NCBI GenBank assembly: GCA_015067565.1
Contig: SVMF01000007.1
Location: 36,423 to 100,422, forward strand
Direction: 5' to 3'
Source: Oscillospiraceae bacterium
Lineage (GTDB): Bacteria; Bacillota; Clostridia; Oscillospirales; Oscillospiraceae
Length of the DNA stretch: 64,000 bases
Of this stretch, positions 31,222 to 41,673 are shown one piece after another. A model generated the notes under the pieces. It made no database searches. It saw nothing but the letters and a program-made list of their open reading frames with translations, and was not told the DNA's origin. The stretch's first letter is position 1, and the number at the start of each line of letters is the position of its first letter. Both the position numbers and the translations under genes were made by a program.

Positions 31222-31956
31222 ATGTTTTTTAAAAAGAAACAAAAAGCTTTGGCGGAACGAAAAGTTCCGACACATATTGCCATTGTTATGGATGGCAACG
31301 GCCGCTGGGCGAGGAAGCGTGGTCTTCCTCGTCAAGCGGGACATAAGGTCGGTGCAGAGGCGTTTCGTACGATCGCAAACTATGCCAAGTCCATCGGCCT
31401 GAAATACCTGACCGTCTATGCCTTTTCCACCGAGAATTGGAAACGCTCGGAGGAAGAGGTTAATGCAATCATGGAATTGCTCGAAAAATATCTGCGTGAA
31501 GCGATTGCGGATATGGACAAGAACCGAGTCAAATTCTATTTCTTCGGTGATTTGTCCCGACTTTCGCCTGAGCTTCAGGAGGAAGCTCGCATTGCCATGG
31601 AGCGGTCGAAACAATACGAGGGTGTGCAAGTCAATTTCTGCCTGAATTACGGCGGTCGTGCAGAGGTCGTTCGTGCGGCACAGCGATTTGCGCAGGACTG
31701 TCTGGACGGGAAATGTAGGCCTGAGGACCTTACGGAAACGCATTTTTCCGAGCTGATGTACTCAGCCGGCGTGCCCGATCCGGAGCTGGTCATCCGTCCG
31801 GGTGGGGAATTGCGCACATCGAACTTTTTGTTATGGCAGAGCGCCTATGCCGAATACTATTTTACAGATGTCCTGTGGCCGCAGTTCGGCCCGAAGGACT
31901 TAGAGAAGGCGATTGCCTCATTCAACGAGCGCAAGCGTCGTTTTGGAGGAGTGTAA
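31222..31956 (+). CDS. uppS: Isoprenyl (undecaprenyl) diphosphate synthase
   Basis: 244 residues from ATG 31222, with ACGGAG 6 nt upstream; ATG 31201, inside tldE, is an alternative. The cis-prenyltransferase motif HIAIVMDGNGRWARKRG is present, with FSTENWKRS, LNYGGRAEVV and DPELVIRPGGELRTSNFLLWQ. It extends FPP to the C55 carrier of cell wall precursors, the end product of the pathway fed by dxr and ispG in the same operon. Confidence 0.95.
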   Translation: MFFKKKQKALAERKVPTHIAIVMDGNGRWARKRGLPRQAGHKVGAEAFRTIANYAKSIGLKYLTVYAFSTENWKRSEEEVNAIMELLEKYLREAIADMDKNRVKFYFFGDLSRLSPELQEEARIAMERSKQYEGVQVNFCLNYGGRAEVVRAAQRFAQDCLDGKCRPEDLTETHFSELMYSAGVPDPELVIRPGGELRTSNFLLWQSAYAEYYFTDVLWPQFGPKDLEKAIASFNERKRRFGGV

Positions 31957-31959
31957 TAA

Positions 31960-32802
31960 ATGCTGGTTAGAATTTTGACGGCCGTTGTCGGCTTGCCGTT
32001 GTTGCTCGCGGTGGTGCTCTTGCTGCCTCCGATCGGAACTGCAATTTTGTTTGCGCTGGCCTGTATGATCGCGGCCTACGAGATGCTTTGGAGAACGGGC
32101 ATCTGGAAAAACAAGCGCGTGGTTGCCTATACCGCCCTGATGGCAGCGGCTACCGTGATGTGGTCGTGGCTTAAGGCTTGCCGGATCCTCAATGGTGAGC
32201 AGCTTTGGATCAGCGCGCTTGCAGGATTGTTTGTGTTCTTCAGCCTGCTGTTCTGTGAGCTTCTGGCGGGTCATTCGAAGATCCAGTTTACGGGAATGTG
32301 CGCAGCTGTGTTTGCGGGCTTTGTCTATCCGTTCCTGATCGGCGCGCTGGTAAGAATGCGCGGCATGGATGGTGGGCAATACTATATCCTGGTCGCCTTT
32401 GTGCTGTCGATGGTGGCCGATAGCGGCGCATATTTCGTCGGCAGAGCCTTGGGTAAGCACAAGCTTGCTCCCATTGTCAGCCCCAAGAAGACGATTGAAG
32501 GCGCCATCGGCGGTGCCATTGTGAATGTTCTGGGCATGATGCTCTATACGCTGGTTCTGAGCAAGTGCTTCGGCTTTGCGCAGGTGAACTATCTGTATGC
32601 GGCCATCTACGGCCTGATTGGCGCAGTGGCTTCGATTATCGGTGATCTGACCCTATCTGTAGTCAAGCGCCAGGTCGGCATCAAGGATTATGGCAATCTT
32701 TTCCCGGGGCATGGTGGCATTCTCGATCGCTTTGACTCGACGATGATGGTGGCTCCAATGGCAGAGATCCTGCTACTCATCATTCCATTTGCGGTGAAGT
32801 GA
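31960..32802 (+). CDS. cdsA: Phosphatidate cytidylyltransferase
   Basis: 280 residues with about eight membrane segments and the CDP-alcohol signature SVVKRQVGIKDYGNLFPGHGGILDRFDS near the C-terminus. It makes CDP-diacylglycerol, the branch point of phospholipid synthesis, in the membrane. It follows uppS by 3 nt and precedes dxr by 1 nt. Confidence 0.95.
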   Translation: MLVRILTAVVGLPLLLAVVLLLPPIGTAILFALACMIAAYEMLWRTGIWKNKRVVAYTALMAAATVMWSWLKACRILNGEQLWISALAGLFVFFSLLFCELLAGHSKIQFTGMCAAVFAGFVYPFLIGALVRMRGMDGGQYYILVAFVLSMVADSGAYFVGRALGKHKLAPIVSPKKTIEGAIGGAIVNVLGMMLYTLVLSKCFGFAQVNYLYAAIYGLIGAVASIIGDLTLSVVKRQVGIKDYGNLFPGHGGILDRFDSTMMVAPMAEILLLIIPFAVK

Positions 32803-32803
32803 T

Positions 32804-33946
32804 ATGACAAAATTTTTGACGATTTTAGGCTCAACCGGCTCCATTGGCAGACAAACTCTGGAGGTCGTGGAGCAGCTCGATATTCGGGTCGTTGCACTGA
32901 CGGCGGGAACGAATGTCGAGAGAATGACCGAGCAATGCCGCAAATTCAGACCCGAGCTTGCTGTCATGGCAACCGAGCTGGCGGCGAACGAGCTTAAGGC
33001 CGCTCTGCAGGACACGGACATCCGAGTCCTGCACGGTATGGACGGCCTGATCGCAGCTGCCGAATATGAAAAAGCTGACACGGTCGTCACGGCTGTGGTA
33101 GGTATGCTCGGCCTGCGCCCGACGCTGGCTGCGATCGAAAAGAAAAAGAGGATCGCTCTTGCCAACAAGGAAACGCTCGTATGCGCAGGCGAATTGGTCA
33201 TGCGCAGAGCCAAGGAGACGGGGGCGGAGATTATCCCCGTCGATTCCGAACATTCGGCCATTTTTCAGTGCCTGATGGGAAATAGACGCTCGCAGGTGCG
33301 AAAGATTATGCTGACCTGCTCGGGTGGCCCGTTCTTCGGCAAAACACCCGAGGAGCTCCGCACGGTGACCAAGGCCGATGCGCTCAAGCATCCGAATTGG
33401 AAAATGGGCAATAAAATCACCATCGACTGTGCGACACTGATGAACAAGGGACTGGAGGTCATCGAGGCGATGCGTCTTTACGACTTGCCGCTTTCGCAGG
33501 TCGAGGTACTCATCCATAGACAGAGTATCGTGCATTCGCTGGTGGAGTACTGCGACGGTGCGGTGATGGCACAGCTCGGCACACCCGATATGCGTGTGCC
33601 CATCCGTTTGGCGATGACCTATCCCGAACGAGTGCACAATCCTGCCGAACCGCTTGATTTGCTCACCTGCGGTGCGCTGACCTTCCACAAGCCCGATGAA
33701 GAGGCATTTCCTTGCCTTGCACTGGCGAAGGAAGCGGCTTTGCGCGGTGGCACGGCCTGCGCAGTGATGAACGGTGCCAACGAGGCGGCTGTGGCGCTGT
33801 TTTTGGAGGATAAGATCGGCTTTTATGACATTGCCCGTCTGGTTCGTCACGCAATGGACACGGTTCCGCTTGTGCAGGAACCGGACCTGGAGCAGATTTT
33901 GGCCGCCGATCGAGCAGCACGTGCTGCGGTAATGAATAACCTGTGA
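32804..33946 (+). CDS. dxr: 1-deoxy-D-xylulose 5-phosphate reductoisomerase
   Basis: 380 residues. NADPH motif GSTGSIGRQTL, NKETLVCAGE, the metal/substrate loop DSEHSAIFQCL and CSGGPFFG. First committed step of the MEP isoprenoid pathway. Together with ispG downstream it shows the cell makes isoprenoids by MEP rather than mevalonate. Confidence 0.97.
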   Translation: MTKFLTILGSTGSIGRQTLEVVEQLDIRVVALTAGTNVERMTEQCRKFRPELAVMATELAANELKAALQDTDIRVLHGMDGLIAAAEYEKADTVVTAVVGMLGLRPTLAAIEKKKRIALANKETLVCAGELVMRRAKETGAEIIPVDSEHSAIFQCLMGNRRSQVRKIMLTCSGGPFFGKTPEELRTVTKADALKHPNWKMGNKITIDCATLMNKGLEVIEAMRLYDLPLSQVEVLIHRQSIVHSLVEYCDGAVMAQLGTPDMRVPIRLAMTYPERVHNPAEPLDLLTCGALTFHKPDEEAFPCLALAKEAALRGGTACAVMNGANEAAVALFLEDKIGFYDIARLVRHAMDTVPLVQEPDLEQILAADRAARAAVMNNL

Positions 33947-33957
33947 GGTGAACGGTT

Positions 33958-35019
33958 TTGTCCGTATTTTATATTCTGCTTGCTATTTTGCTCTTTGGAA
34001 TTCTGATTCTTGTCCATGAATTCGGACATTTTATCACGGCCAAGCTCTTTGGGATTCAGGTCAACGAGTTTTCGCTCTTTATGGGCCCTGCGATATGGAA
34101 AAAGCAGAAGGGGGAGACCCTGTATGCGCTGCGCTGTATCCCTATCGGCGGCTACTGTGCCATGGAGGGCGAGGACGGGGACAGCGAAAATCCCCGCGCC
34201 TTCTCCAGGGCGAAGGCCTGGAAACGAGCAATTGTGCTCGTCGCCGGTGCGGCCATGAACCTGCTCATCGGCTTTTTGATGACGGTCATTTTTGTAGCTT
34301 GCTATTTTGGACAGCACGATGTTCTGCCAACGAAGGAGATTGTCGATGTCCACCCGGGTAGACCGTTTGAGAATGTTTTGCAGGTCGGTGACGAGTTTTA
34401 CGAGATCAACGGTCGCCGTGTGTATGTTTCTGACGACATTACGATGCTTCTGGATCGGGAGGCAGACGGTGTACACGATATCACAGTGATTCGTGATGGC
34501 AAGAAGGTCGAGCTGAAGGATGTTGTAATGAAGCGAGATCTTGCAAGCGAAAACGGTCCTCTGTATGGTTTCTCTCGCGGCTCTGAGGACGATAGCCTCG
34601 GCAACGTGCTTTCCTATTCGTTCTACCAGTCGGTGGACTTTGGACGGCTCGTCTGGATGGGTTTGGGTGACCTGCTCTCAGGCAGAGCCTCCATGAGTGA
34701 CATGGGCGGCCCGGTGATGATTGTCGAAACGGTGACGCAGGCCGGTGTCGAATCCGAGGATGTCGGACTTGGAGTGCTAAAGGTGCTCTATTTCTTTGCC
34801 TTCATCGCTATCAATTTGGCGGTGATGAACCTTCTGCCAATTCCGGCCCTTGACGGCGGACGGGTGGTATGTCTGCTTGTGACGGCAGTGGCAGAGAAAA
34901 TTTTGCGCCGCAAGATCGACCCGAAGTATGAGGGTTATCTGCACGCAGGCTTTATGATTTTACTGTTGGCTCTCATGGCCTTTATCACATTCAAGGATGT
35001 GATAGGCCTATTCCGTTAA
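33958..35019 (+). CDS. rseP: RIP (site-2 protease) zinc metalloprotease RseP
   Basis: 353 residues, TTG start with GAGGTG 7 nt upstream. The zinc motif HEFGH is in membrane segment 1 (LVHEFGHFITAKLFGI), one PDZ domain lies at ~105-190, and the distal NLLPIPALDGGR motif supplies the third ligand. It cleaves membrane-embedded anti-sigma factors or signal peptides. It usually sits between dxr and ispG, as here. Confidence 0.95.
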   Translation: MSVFYILLAILLFGILILVHEFGHFITAKLFGIQVNEFSLFMGPAIWKKQKGETLYALRCIPIGGYCAMEGEDGDSENPRAFSRAKAWKRAIVLVAGAAMNLLIGFLMTVIFVACYFGQHDVLPTKEIVDVHPGRPFENVLQVGDEFYEINGRRVYVSDDITMLLDREADGVHDITVIRDGKKVELKDVVMKRDLASENGPLYGFSRGSEDDSLGNVLSYSFYQSVDFGRLVWMGLGDLLSGRASMSDMGGPVMIVETVTQAGVESEDVGLGVLKVLYFFAFIAINLAVMNLLPIPALDGGRVVCLLVTAVAEKILRRKIDPKYEGYLHAGFMILLLALMAFITFKDVIGLFR

Positions 35020-35034
35020 AAAGGAGAATCGCAT

Positions 35035-36069
35035 ATGACAAGACAGATTATGGTTGGCAATGTCGCTGTCGGCGGTGGTGCGCCCATTTCCATCCAGTCG
35101 ATGCTCAATACGGCTACGACCGATGTGGAAGGCAGCCTCGTGCAGATTGAGAGCCTGAAAAACGCAGGCTGTCAGATCGCGCGTCTTGCCGTGCCGGATT
35201 TTGAGGCAGCAAAAGGCTTTGCCGAGATCGCAAAGCGTTCGGAGCTGCCGTTGGTTGCCGATATCCATTTTGATTACCGCCTTGCCATTGCGGCTGCTGA
35301 GGCTGGTGCATCCAAAATCCGCATCAACCCCGGCAACATCGGTGGCGAGGAGAAGGTCAAGGCCGTGGTCGACTGCTGCAAGGCGCATCACATTCCCATC
35401 CGTATCGGCGTCAACGGTGGTTCGTTGGATAAGCGTCTGCTGGAAAAATATGGCCATCCGACTCCTGACGCACTGGTGGAAAGCGCTTTGGAACACGCGG
35501 CATATCTGGAAAAATTTGGATTTTACGATATCTGCCTTTCCATGAAGTCAAGCAACGTTCCTTTGATGATGCAGGCCTACCGCCTGATGCACGAGAAAGT
35601 GGACTATCCTCTGCATGTCGGTGTCACGGAGACAGGCACGGAATACATGGGAACGATCAAGTCCGCCATGGGCATTGGTGGCCTTCTATGCATGGGCATT
35701 GGCGATACCGTGCGTGTTTCGCTGACAGCCGATCCCGTGCGTGAGGTCGTCGCGGCTAAGGCAATCCTGAAGGCTGCAGGCCTCCGTCAGGGAGTCAATC
35801 TGGTATCTTGCCCGACCTGCGGCAGAACGAAGATCGATCTGATCGGTCTTGCTTGCCGTGTCGAGGAGGCGCTGAGCAATTGTGACAAGAATATTACCGT
35901 GGCGGTTATGGGCTGCGTGGTCAATGGCCCGGGCGAAGCGAGAGAGGCTGATGTCGGCATCGCCGGCGGTGAAGACTGCGGTATTCTGTTTGTCAAGGGT
36001 GAGCTGAAGGAGAAGCTGCCGTATGACGAGCTACTGCCTGCCCTGCTGCGGTACATAGACCGTCTTTGA
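35035..36069 (+). CDS. ispG: 4-hydroxy-3-methylbut-2-enyl diphosphate synthase
   Basis: 344 residues, the two-domain short form: a TIM barrel (~1-245) and an Fe-S domain with CPTCGRT and MGCVVNGPGEA providing the cluster Cys. It catalyses the reductive step of the MEP pathway. The preceding rseP and following polC are spaced 15 nt from it. Confidence 0.96.
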   Translation: MTRQIMVGNVAVGGGAPISIQSMLNTATTDVEGSLVQIESLKNAGCQIARLAVPDFEAAKGFAEIAKRSELPLVADIHFDYRLAIAAAEAGASKIRINPGNIGGEEKVKAVVDCCKAHHIPIRIGVNGGSLDKRLLEKYGHPTPDALVESALEHAAYLEKFGFYDICLSMKSSNVPLMMQAYRLMHEKVDYPLHVGVTETGTEYMGTIKSAMGIGGLLCMGIGDTVRVSLTADPVREVVAAKAILKAAGLRQGVNLVSCPTCGRTKIDLIGLACRVEEALSNCDKNITVAVMGCVVNGPGEAREADVGIAGGEDCGILFVKGELKEKLPYDELLPALLRYIDRL

Positions 36070-36083
36070 TACAGGAGAAAAGA

Positions 36084-39000
36084 ATGACAAAGCATACCCC
36101 ATTTTTGGAATTGTTTTTTGAATATAATCCGGACGAATCGCTGCGTGCTGTCTTACAGCAGGCGGCGGTTTGCCATATGCAAATTGACCGTGAGGCACAG
36201 TCGATCCGTCTGATGGTCGAGTTTGAAAGCTATACACCATCGATTCGCCGCATCTGCGAGGAGCTGCAGGAACTGTATGGCATTCGCCACGTGGAGATTA
36301 CTCCGAAATTCCCGGCCGATACGCTCAAGGATGCGGAAGCATCTGACCTCAGCCGCCGAGTGATCCGGCAGTATTCTCCGGCAGCGGCCATTCTGGCAGG
36401 CTGCCGTTGGGAGCTGGCCGAGGAAACGAGCAAGCTCCGCCTGATTGGAAACGGGAAGGAGCAGATCTTGCCCTATCTACCGGCTGTGGAGCGATACATC
36501 CTGGAGAGCTTCGACGTGAAGACGAAAATTGAGGTCATTTCTCATGAGCGCACTGACGGAACAGAGCTCTTTGAAGCGACAGAACGTATGCGCCGCGAGG
36601 CGATGCGGGAGATGCCCGTGCCGAAATTTGGATCGCCTGAGAAGGCTGAAAAGCCAAAGGCGGCATTCGGAAGACCCTTCCAGGGGAAGGCTACCCCCAT
36701 GGGAGATATTTCCACGGATATGCAAAATGCAAAGGTTATCATCGAGGGCAGAGTGTTTGCCGTTGATCATCGCCGCAATCGTAAGGATACGGCGACCATC
36801 ATTTCCTTCGATATGACGGACTATACCGGCTCGGTGCATCTGGGTGGCTTCTTCAAGGAGGACACCGGAAAGCCGATCGAGGATTTGATCAAGAAGCCGG
36901 GACAATGGTTGCGTGTGCAGGGACGCGTCGACTATGACGAGTACAGCAAGGAGGTCGTTGTCCGTCCCGATGCGATCATGGAGGCCAAGGCACCGCAGCG
37001 TGAGGACACGGCCGAGCACAAGAGAGTCGAGCTGCACCTGCATACCACGATGTCCATGATGGATGCCCTGACAAAGACAAAGGATGCCGTGGCAACGGCA
37101 GCTGCGTGGGGACATCAGGCCATTGCCATTACCGATCACGGGGTTGCCTCGTCCTTCCCCGATGCCCTGAAGGCAAGCAAGAGCAAGGTCGCCGGAACAG
37201 ACAAGAACATAAAGATCCTTTATGGTTGTGAGGGCTACTATGTCAATGACGTGGATGACCGCATCGTGGTCCACGGTGAGAAAAATATGCCTCTGGATGG
37301 CGAATTTGTCGCTTTTGACCTGGAGACGACGGGGTTGTATGCCCAGAAGGATGTAATCATCGAGATCGGAGCGGTGATTCTCAAAAACGGCGAGGTTGTC
37401 GATACCTTTCAGAGCTTCGTGCAACCACATCGAAAGCTGGATCCCAAGACGACGGAGCTGACGGGCATCACCGATGCGATGCTCAAGGGTGCTCCGGATA
37501 TAGAAGAAATTTTGCTGAAGTTTTTGGAATTCTGCGGCGATCGTCCCATGGTGGCGCACAATGCCGATTTTGACATCGGCTTTGTTACGGCGGCTTGTGA
37601 GCGGCTGAACATTCCCTTCACACCGACCTCCATCGATACCCTGATCCTGTCGCAGAATCTGATGCCACAGCTGTCAAAGCACAAGCTCAACCTGGTTGCC
37701 GAGGCCTTGAGTCTGCCGGAATTCAATCATCACAGAGCGTCGGACGATGCGCTGACTTGCGGATACTTGTACCTGCGCTTTGCCAAGATGCTGCAGGAGC
37801 GCGGCCTGAGTGAGATCTCCCAGATCAACGCAGACATGATGCAGCTGCGCTCCGGCCACCGCATCAACGACCGCAGAGCAAAGCACATTTTGGTCTTTGC
37901 AAAGAACCAGATGGGTCTGAGAAACCTTTACCGCATCATCTCCGATGCGCATTTGAAATTCTTCAAGCGCAATCCGAGAATGCCGAAATCCGAATTGCTG
38001 GAATTCCGTGAGGGCCTTATCATCGGCTCGGCCTGCGAGGCAGGCGAACTGTTCCAGGCGATTTTGGAGCATAAGAGCTGGGCAGAGCTCAAACGCATCG
38101 CCTCGTTCTATGACTTCCTGGAAATTCAGCCGCTGAGCAACAACCGCTTTATGATCGCAGACGGCATCGTGGAAACCGACGAAGAGCTGCGGGAATTCAA
38201 CCGTACCATCGTGCGCCTGGGTGAGGAGCTCAACATTCCTGTCTGCGCTACGGGTGATGTCCATTTCCTGAACCCTGAGGAGGAAATCTATCGCCGCATT
38301 CTGCTGGCCTCCAAAGGCTTTACCGATTGCGACCGTGAAAATCCCCTCTATTTCCGCACGACCGACGAGATGCTTGAGGAGTTTTCATATCTCGGCGAAG
38401 AGAAGGCGTTCGAGGTTGTCGTCACCAATACCAACCGCATTGCCGATATGTGCGACCTGATCAGACCTGTGCCGCACAATCTGTTTGCACCGAAGATCGA
38501 AAATTCCGTGGAGGATCTGAAGGCACTCGTCTATGGCAAGATGCACAGACTCTACGGCGAAAATCCACCCGAATTGATCGTCAAGCGTGTCGAGACCGAA
38601 CTCAACGATATCATCACCTGCCACTACGATGTGATCTATATGTCTGCTCAGAAGTTGGTGCAGAACTCGCTGGAAAACGGCTATCTGGTCGGATCCCGTG
38701 GCTCGGTCGGATCGTCCCTGGTTGCCTATATGTCGGGCATCACCGAGGTCAATTCTTTGCCGCCGCATTATCGGTGCCCGAAGTGTAAGTATACCACCTT
38801 TGAGATCCCCGACGGCATCAACTGCGGTGCGGATTTGCCCGACGATGTTTGCCCCGAATGCGGTGCGGTTTTGGAAAAGGACGGATTTAATATTCCGTTT
38901 GAAACCTTCCTGGGTTTCGGCGGTGATAAGGTTCCCGATATCGACCTGAACTTCTCGGGTGAATATCAGGCCAATGCACATCAATATTGTATTGAAATGT

Positions 39001-40361
39001 TTGGCACCAGCCATGTCTTTCGCGCTGGTACGATCGGTACGGTTGCGGACAAGACGGCCTATGGCTATGTCAAAAAATATCTGGCCGAGCGCAATATGAT
39101 CGCCTCCCGTGCTGAGGAAAATCGTCTGACCGCAGGCTGCGTCGACGTGCGCAGAACCACGGGTCAGCACCCGGGCGGTCTGGTCGTCATTCCTCAGGAA
39201 AATGAGATCTGGGATTTCTGTCCCGTGCAACACCCGGCTGACGATACAAAAACAGACATCATCACGACCCATTTTGAATATCATTCCATGGAGGAAAACC
39301 TCCTGAAGCTGGACATGCTCGGCCACGATGACCCGACCATGATCCGCATGATGGAGGATATGACGGGTGTGGATGCCAAGCTCATTCCGCTCGACGATAA
39401 GGACACCATGTCGATCTTCCAGAACAGCCGCATCTTGGGCTACGAAAACGACCCACTTTTGGGGATTCCCGGCACGGTTGGCATCCCTGAGTTCGGTACG
39501 GGCTTTACCAGAGGTATGCTAATGGATACCAAACCCGATCAGTTTGACGTGCTCATTCGTCTGTCCGGCTTCTCTCATGGCACGGATGTCTGGCTTGGCA
39601 ACGCAAAGGATCTGATCGTCAGCGGTACGGCCAGCGTTTCGCAGGCCATCGGTTGCCGTGACGATATCATGATCTACCTGATCAAGTGCGGCATGCCCGA
39701 AAAGCGAGCCTTCAAGATTATGGAGGCCGTGCGTAAGGGCAGAGGACTGCCGGAAGGTGCAGAGCAGGAGATGATCGCGGCAGGTGTGCCGGATTGGTAC
39801 ATCGGCTCGTGCAAGAAGATCAAGTATCTGTTCCCGAAGGCGCACGCAGCGGCTTATGTTATGATGGCCTTCCGCATTGCGTGGTTCAAGGTGCACCGAC
39901 CGCTGGCCTTCTATGCGGCATATTTTTACCGTCGCAGTCAGAAGGACTCTTTTGATGCAGCGATGATGACCAACGGCCTCGAGACGGTCAAGGAGCATAT
40001 CCGTGCGATCAAGAACAATCCTGATGCCACGGCAAAGGACAGCGATCTTCTGACTACACTGGAGGTCTGCTACGAGTTTTATATCCGCGGCTTCGAATTT
40101 GCACCGATGAGTCTGGAAGAATCCCACGCAATCAAATTCCTGGAGAAGGATGGAAAGCTGCTGCCACCGTTCGTGTCGGTCTCCGGTTTGGGAGAGACGG
40201 CTGCCTGGGATATTCTCAGCGGCAGAGAGGGAAGGAGCTTCATCTCTATTGAGGAGTTCGCAGCGGCCTGTCCGAAGGTCTCGAAAACGCATATCGAGAA
40301 GCTGACAGAGGCGGGTGCCTTTGGGGAACTGCCGGAAACGAGTCAAATGTCGTTGTTTTGA
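36084..40361 (+). CDS. polC: DNA polymerase III subunit alpha, Gram-positive type (PolC)
   Basis: 1425 residues from ATG 36084 (CAGGAG 7 nt before; an in-frame start 18 nt earlier overlaps ispG). Order: N-terminal domain and OB fold (~1-310), PHP domain start (ELHLHTTMSMMDALT, ~315-400), inserted DnaQ-type 3'-5' exonuclease (VAFDLETTGLYAQ ... HNADFDIGF, ~405-575), rest of PHP, then the Pol core with the Zn-type Cys cluster (RCPKCKY ... DVCPECG, ~900-935), VPDIDLNFSGEYQ and the helix-hairpin-helix C-terminal part. It is the main replicative polymerase and the last gene of the pyrH operon. No clear terminator follows. Confidence 0.97.
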   Translation: MTKHTPFLELFFEYNPDESLRAVLQQAAVCHMQIDREAQSIRLMVEFESYTPSIRRICEELQELYGIRHVEITPKFPADTLKDAEASDLSRRVIRQYSPAAAILAGCRWELAEETSKLRLIGNGKEQILPYLPAVERYILESFDVKTKIEVISHERTDGTELFEATERMRREAMREMPVPKFGSPEKAEKPKAAFGRPFQGKATPMGDISTDMQNAKVIIEGRVFAVDHRRNRKDTATIISFDMTDYTGSVHLGGFFKEDTGKPIEDLIKKPGQWLRVQGRVDYDEYSKEVVVRPDAIMEAKAPQREDTAEHKRVELHLHTTMSMMDALTKTKDAVATAAAWGHQAIAITDHGVASSFPDALKASKSKVAGTDKNIKILYGCEGYYVNDVDDRIVVHGEKNMPLDGEFVAFDLETTGLYAQKDVIIEIGAVILKNGEVVDTFQSFVQPHRKLDPKTTELTGITDAMLKGAPDIEEILLKFLEFCGDRPMVAHNADFDIGFVTAACERLNIPFTPTSIDTLILSQNLMPQLSKHKLNLVAEALSLPEFNHHRASDDALTCGYLYLRFAKMLQERGLSEISQINADMMQLRSGHRINDRRAKHILVFAKNQMGLRNLYRIISDAHLKFFKRNPRMPKSELLEFREGLIIGSACEAGELFQAILEHKSWAELKRIASFYDFLEIQPLSNNRFMIADGIVETDEELREFNRTIVRLGEELNIPVCATGDVHFLNPEEEIYRRILLASKGFTDCDRENPLYFRTTDEMLEEFSYLGEEKAFEVVVTNTNRIADMCDLIRPVPHNLFAPKIENSVEDLKALVYGKMHRLYGENPPELIVKRVETELNDIITCHYDVIYMSAQKLVQNSLENGYLVGSRGSVGSSLVAYMSGITEVNSLPPHYRCPKCKYTTFEIPDGINCGADLPDDVCPECGAVLEKDGFNIPFETFLGFGGDKVPDIDLNFSGEYQANAHQYCIEMFGTSHVFRAGTIGTVADKTAYGYVKKYLAERNMIASRAEENRLTAGCVDVRRTTGQHPGGLVVIPQENEIWDFCPVQHPADDTKTDIITTHFEYHSMEENLLKLDMLGHDDPTMIRMMEDMTGVDAKLIPLDDKDTMSIFQNSRILGYENDPLLGIPGTVGIPEFGTGFTRGMLMDTKPDQFDVLIRLSGFSHGTDVWLGNAKDLIVSGTASVSQAIGCRDDIMIYLIKCGMPEKRAFKIMEAVRKGRGLPEGAEQEMIAAGVPDWYIGSCKKIKYLFPKAHAAAYVMMAFRIAWFKVHRPLAFYAAYFYRRSQKDSFDAAMMTNGLETVKEHIRAIKNNPDATAKDSDLLTTLEVCYEFYIRGFEFAPMSLEESHAIKFLEKDGKLLPPFVSVSGLGETAAWDILSGREGRSFISIEEFAAACPKVSKTHIEKLTEAGAFGELPETSQMSLF

Positions 40362-40412
40362 CCAAAAATCATTTTACTCATTTGTGCAAATCTACAAAAT
40401 ACAGAAAAACAT

Positions 40413-40441
40413 TTGCCGAATGAGGAGAAATGAAGTATAAT
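40413..40441 (+). promoter_or_regulatory. Promoter of the uridine phosphorylase gene
   Basis: TTGCCG (40413-40418), a 17-bp spacer and a perfect TATAAT (40436-40441). Confidence 0.8.
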
Positions 40442-40476
40442 AAAGTCGCAAAATAATAAATAAGGAGTGTTCTGCC

Positions 40477-41247
40477 ATGCAAGAACTTGAAAAGCAATTC
40501 CATATCCGTTGTGTCGAAGGCGATGTTGGTCGCTACGTCCTGCTGCCCGGTGACCCCGGCCGCTGCGAGTCGATTGCAAAGCTTTTTGATAATCCTGTGC
40601 ATGTGGTACAAAACCGTGAGTATAATATCTACACAGGTACTCTGCTGGGCGAGAAGGTCAGCGTTTGCTCCACCGGTATCGGTGGCCCGTCTGCTTCCAT
40701 CGCTATGGAAGAGCTGCACAACATCGGCGCAGACACCTTCATCCGTGTCGGCACCTGCGGTGGCATCGACCTGAATGTCCAGTCCGGTGATATCGTTGTC
40801 GCTACCGGCGCAATTCGCTTCGAGCACACCTCCATGGAGTATGCTCCCATCGAGTATCCGGCAGTTTCTGACCTGGATATCGCGATCGCTCTGCGTCAGG
40901 CTTCTCTGGCCATGGGCAAGACCACCCATGTCGGTGTCGTGCAGTGCAAGGACGCTTTCTACGGCCAGCACAGCCCGGCTAAGATGCCCGTTTCCTACGA
41001 ACTGCTGCAGAAGTGGGAAGCTTGGAAGCGTCTGGGTGTCAAGGCCAGCGAGATGGAGTCTGCTGCTCTGTTCGTCGTGGCTGACGCTCTCGGCTGCCGT
41101 TGCGGTTCTTGCTTCCATGTTATCTGGAACCAGGAGCGCGAGGCTGCAGGTCTCGATCAGAACATGAGCGAGGATACCTCCGCCGCTGTCCGCGTTGGTG
41201 TTGAGGCTCTGAAGCTCATCATCGCTCAGGATCGGGCCAAGAAGTAA
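40477..41247 (+). CDS. udp: Uridine phosphorylase (nucleoside phosphorylase family)
   Basis: 256 residues; TAAGGAG upstream. PNP/UDP phosphorylase signatures: [13 protein letters not shown], phosphate-binding [37 protein letters not shown], and the ribose-binding MESAALF. Overall closer to Udp than to DeoD; it phosphorolyses uridine to uracil and ribose-1-phosphate in salvage. Its codon choice is strongly biased, suggesting high expression. Confidence 0.88.
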   Translation: MQELEKQFHIRCVEGDVGRYVLLPGDPGRCESIAKLFDNPVHVVQNREYNIYTGTLLGEKVSVCSTGIGGPSASIAMEELHNIGADTFIRVGTCGGIDLNVQSGDIVVATGAIRFEHTSMEYAPIEYPAVSDLDIAIALRQASLAMGKTTHVGVVQCKDAFYGQHSPAKMPVSYELLQKWEAWKRLGVKASEMESAALFVVADALGCRCGSCFHVIWNQEREAAGLDQNMSEDTSAAVRVGVEALKLIIAQDRAKK

Positions 41248-41297
41248 TCTGGAACCTTTTTCCGTGAGAATCGTCTGTAAATCAGGAGGTGAGACGG

Positions 41298-41627
41298 ATG
41301 AGAAAATATTGGTGGACAGTTTGGATCAAGGTTGCTGTCCTTGCCATCGTGCTGTTGCTGGCTTACAATTTCGTCAGCAATAAGGTGCAGAATATGCTCG
41401 ATCCGTATCTTCTGGAGACCGAGCCGACGCAATCCGTCGAGGTCGAGGAGCCGACTGAGGAGCCGGAAGGCAACCTGGTCATGCAGCTGCTCGGCAAGGT
41501 AGAGGATATTCTTGGAGTCAAGATCGATTTTGAAAATATGATCTTTGACTATGCCAACGAGTATGCGCAGACGATGAAGGAACAGTCGGAGCAGGAGCGC
41601 AATCCTGTGACCGAACCGAACGATTGA
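41298..41627 (+). CDS. Small single-pass membrane protein, uncharacterised
   Basis: 109 residues from ATG 41298 with AGGAGG 8 nt upstream. A basic start and one membrane segment (~residues 7-27) are followed by an acidic Glu/Pro/Thr-rich linker (~40-60) and a short helical tail outside. No family is recognised. It is ~50 nt after the phosphorylase gene and before a hairpin, so it ends that transcript. Confidence 0.65.
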   Translation: MRKYWWTVWIKVAVLAIVLLLAYNFVSNKVQNMLDPYLLETEPTQSVEVEEPTEEPEGNLVMQLLGKVEDILGVKIDFENMIFDYANEYAQTMKEQSEQERNPVTEPND

Positions 41628-41632
41628 AACAG

Positions 41633-41660
41633 AACGCCCCACCGACGGTGGGGCGTTTAC
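41633..41660 (+). terminator. Hairpin terminator before ylmH
   Basis: AACGCCCCACC (41633-41643) / GGTGGGGCGTT (41647-41657), an 11-bp stem with a 3-base loop and a short T-run (TTT). The ribosome binding site of the next gene lies directly after, so some read-through is likely. Confidence 0.65.
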
Positions 41661-41673
41661 GCTAGGAGAAATC

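Noticed and set aside
40362..40412. Terminator after polC
   Set aside because: No stem of useful length with a T-run was found between the polC stop and the next promoter.
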